A model generated the notes under the pieces. The model searched no databases. It was not told the origin of the DNA and saw nothing but the letters and a program-made list of their open reading frames with translations. A program made the translations under genes and the position numbers. A stretch of 8,995 nt of DNA, from positions 1 to 8,995 of the forward strand of contig SKGY01000040.1 of assembly GCA_007117235.1 (NCBI GenBank). Reading direction: 5' to 3'. The DNA is from Balneolaceae bacterium (lineage in GTDB: Bacteria > Bacteroidota > Rhodothermia > Balneolales > Balneolaceae). Shown piece by piece: positions 7,725-8,995 of the stretch; within the stretch, counting starts at the first letter, position 1; every line of letters starts with the position of its first letter.

Positions 7725-7728
7725 TCAA
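7695..7728 (-). terminator. Weak terminator candidate after the Ppx/GppA gene
   Basis: On the minus strand TTGAG (7728-7724, overlapping the stop codon) can pair with CTCAA (7705-7701) and is followed by six T (complement of 7695-7700). The 18-base interior can form an imperfect inner stem. The outer stem is only 5 bp and AT-rich, so it is a weak candidate. Confidence 0.35.
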
Positions 7729-8995
7729 CCTGCATCAATCTCAAGTCTCTTCCCAGTTATTTCCTCAAATAATGCTCGCTTCCGCATTGCCCCCCAAATC
7801 TCTAAATGCGGGTCAGCTTCTGTGGTGATTTTAAGGGTTACTTTTCCACTCTCGTTTACAACATCCACTCGCCTCACATTCTGATAGTGGCTTCGGTCCA
7901 AACCGTCTGCAATACGTAATATTGCTGATAGTTTTTTCACTCTCTCTTTATTCACTTTTGACAGGTTTTTATAGAAGGGATGTCTTGCCTTAGGTGTAGA
8001 CCGCCTGTGATACCTTGCCACATTGGCAATTATTTCGATCTCACTCTCTTTAAAGCCCATTAAATCAGCATTTCGAATCAGGTAAAGTGCGTGTTTATGA
8101 TGTTTGCGATGTGATATGTAATACCCAATATCATGAAGGATAGACGCATAATTCAGAAGCTCCCTGTCTGTATCTGTAAGACCGAGTTCAGATTCAAACG
8201 CATCAAAAATTGTGAGAGCTAACATCGCAACATGCCGAGAGTGATCCTCATGCCAGTCGCACTTATTAGCCAATTCGAAAACACTGCGAAATCTGGGGTC
8301 ATCAGACACTGTTCGCTCTTTTAGATCTTCCAGCTCTTTGTTTATATATCGAATGATGATTCCCTCACGCAAGGCCTGTGAAGAAATTTTCACCTCTTTG
8401 ATGGAGAAGGTTTTTAAAATATAGTTCACTAAAACAAGTCCGGCCGGTAACAGATCAATCCTCTTTTCATCCAGCCCCTGAAGTTTAGATCGTTCAATTG
8501 AAGTCATGCCAATAGTCTCCTCGTAAAACTTGAAAAACTCCTTAGCTGTAAAATCCAGCTCATTGACAGAAAGCGCCGGATCTCTCCTGTTTTTATGAGC
8601 AATCATCAATCCGATATTTTCCATCGTACCTGAAGAACCGATTAACAAAGAACCCCGATGATTGGCAAAAGCTTCAGCAACGTCTACCAGATTTTCTTGA
8701 AAATAAGACTCAAGTTTACTGATCTCTTTTTTTGATATGGGGTCATTATCAATAAATGAAGCCGTCATTCTAGCGACGCCTATTTTTTTACTGGTAAGGA
8801 AGTAAAATTTCTTGTTATCTGATAAAATAAACTCAACACTCCCGCCTCCAATATCCATGATCAGTGCGGGTGACTGAGGCGGACTCGGCATCTGAATTGC
8901 ATGTTGAATTGCCAAACCAATCAGCTCAGCTCCTACTCTTCCCGGGATGGCATTGATTTTTACATCAGCTTCATCAATTGCACGCTGGATAAACA
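7725..8995 (-). CDS. ppx: Ppx/GppA family exopolyphosphatase/pppGpp phosphohydrolase, N-terminus beyond window
   Basis: Partial gene; 422 residues are visible and roughly the first 120 of a probable 540 lie off the right edge. An apparent TTG start at 8915 is internal, because the frame continues upstream with family-like sequence. In visible numbering, DIGGGSVE at 47-54 is the ASKHA phosphate-binding motif (E. coli Ppx Asp143 to Glu150), and IGSSGT at 118-123 is the second glycine-rich loop. The C-terminal half is an HD-type domain: His251, His287-Asp288 (LHDIGYYISH), YHRR at 328-331 and RIADGLDRS at 360-368. The family removes phosphate from polyphosphate or pppGpp in the cytoplasm. Odd points: Gly21 stands where E. 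coli Ppx has the catalytic Glu121, and the HD metal residues look intact where E. coli has His-Glu. No partner gene such as ppk is visible. The gene symbol is a family-level label. Confidence 0.9.
   Translation of the reverse strand, partial: FIQRAIDEADVKINAIPGRVGAELIGLAIQHAIQMPSPPQSPALIMDIGGGSVEFILSDNKKFYFLTSKKIGVARMTASFIDNDPISKKEISKLESYFQENLVDVAEAFANHRGSLLIGSSGTMENIGLMIAHKNRRDPALSVNELDFTAKEFFKFYEETIGMTSIERSKLQGLDEKRIDLLPAGLVLVNYILKTFSIKEVKISSQALREGIIIRYINKELEDLKERTVSDDPRFRSVFELANKCDWHEDHSRHVAMLALTIFDAFESELGLTDTDRELLNYASILHDIGYYISHRKHHKHALYLIRNADLMGFKESEIEIIANVARYHRRSTPKARHPFYKNLSKVNKERVKKLSAILRIADGLDRSHYQNVRRVDVVNESGKVTLKITTEADPHLEIWGAMRKRALFEEITGKRLEIDAG

Overview
The window reads as an ordinary chromosomal stretch of a moderately AT-rich, Gram-negative-type bacterium. 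The likely group is Bacteroidota/Rhodothermota-like, possibly Balneolaceae. This rests on the kinds of proteins present: a secreted met-zincin with DUF5117/5118-type N-terminal regions, an azurin/auracyanin-like lipoprotein, a long GltS-like carrier, and a Ppx/GppA protein with an HD domain. It also fits the lack of clear Shine-Dalgarno sequences. Placement is an inference, as no rRNA or marker gene is visible. I see no mobile element, tRNA, CRISPR array or phage gene.

Layout: one gene is on the plus strand at the left edge (copper lipoprotein, 5' end cut off) and ends in a strong hairpin terminator (569-601). Everything else is on the minus strand. Read in the direction of transcription from the right, the order is: a partial Ppx/GppA phosphatase (7725-8995), a 359-base gene-free gap, a small exported ankyrin-repeat protein (6886-7365) with its own terminator (6831-6868), a large secreted zinc metalloprotease (4282-6759), a PlsC-type acyltransferase with a C-terminal extension (3007-4200), a 12-TM-type GltS-like carrier (1624-3006) whose ATG directly follows the acyltransferase stop, and a class A beta-lactamase-fold lipoprotein (625-1542).

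How they may work together: the acyltransferase and carrier are almost certainly cotranscribed and translationally coupled. The protease upstream and the serine hydrolase downstream are each separated by only 81 bases with no visible terminator, so all four could form one transcript devoted to envelope and periplasmic functions. The ankyrin gene is a separate unit. No multi-gene novel system is evident. The most interesting points are residue-level: the Ppx/GppA protein lacks the conserved catalytic glutamate but keeps an intact HD site, and the beta-lactamase-like protein keeps its Ser-Lys pair but has lost the deacylation glutamate.
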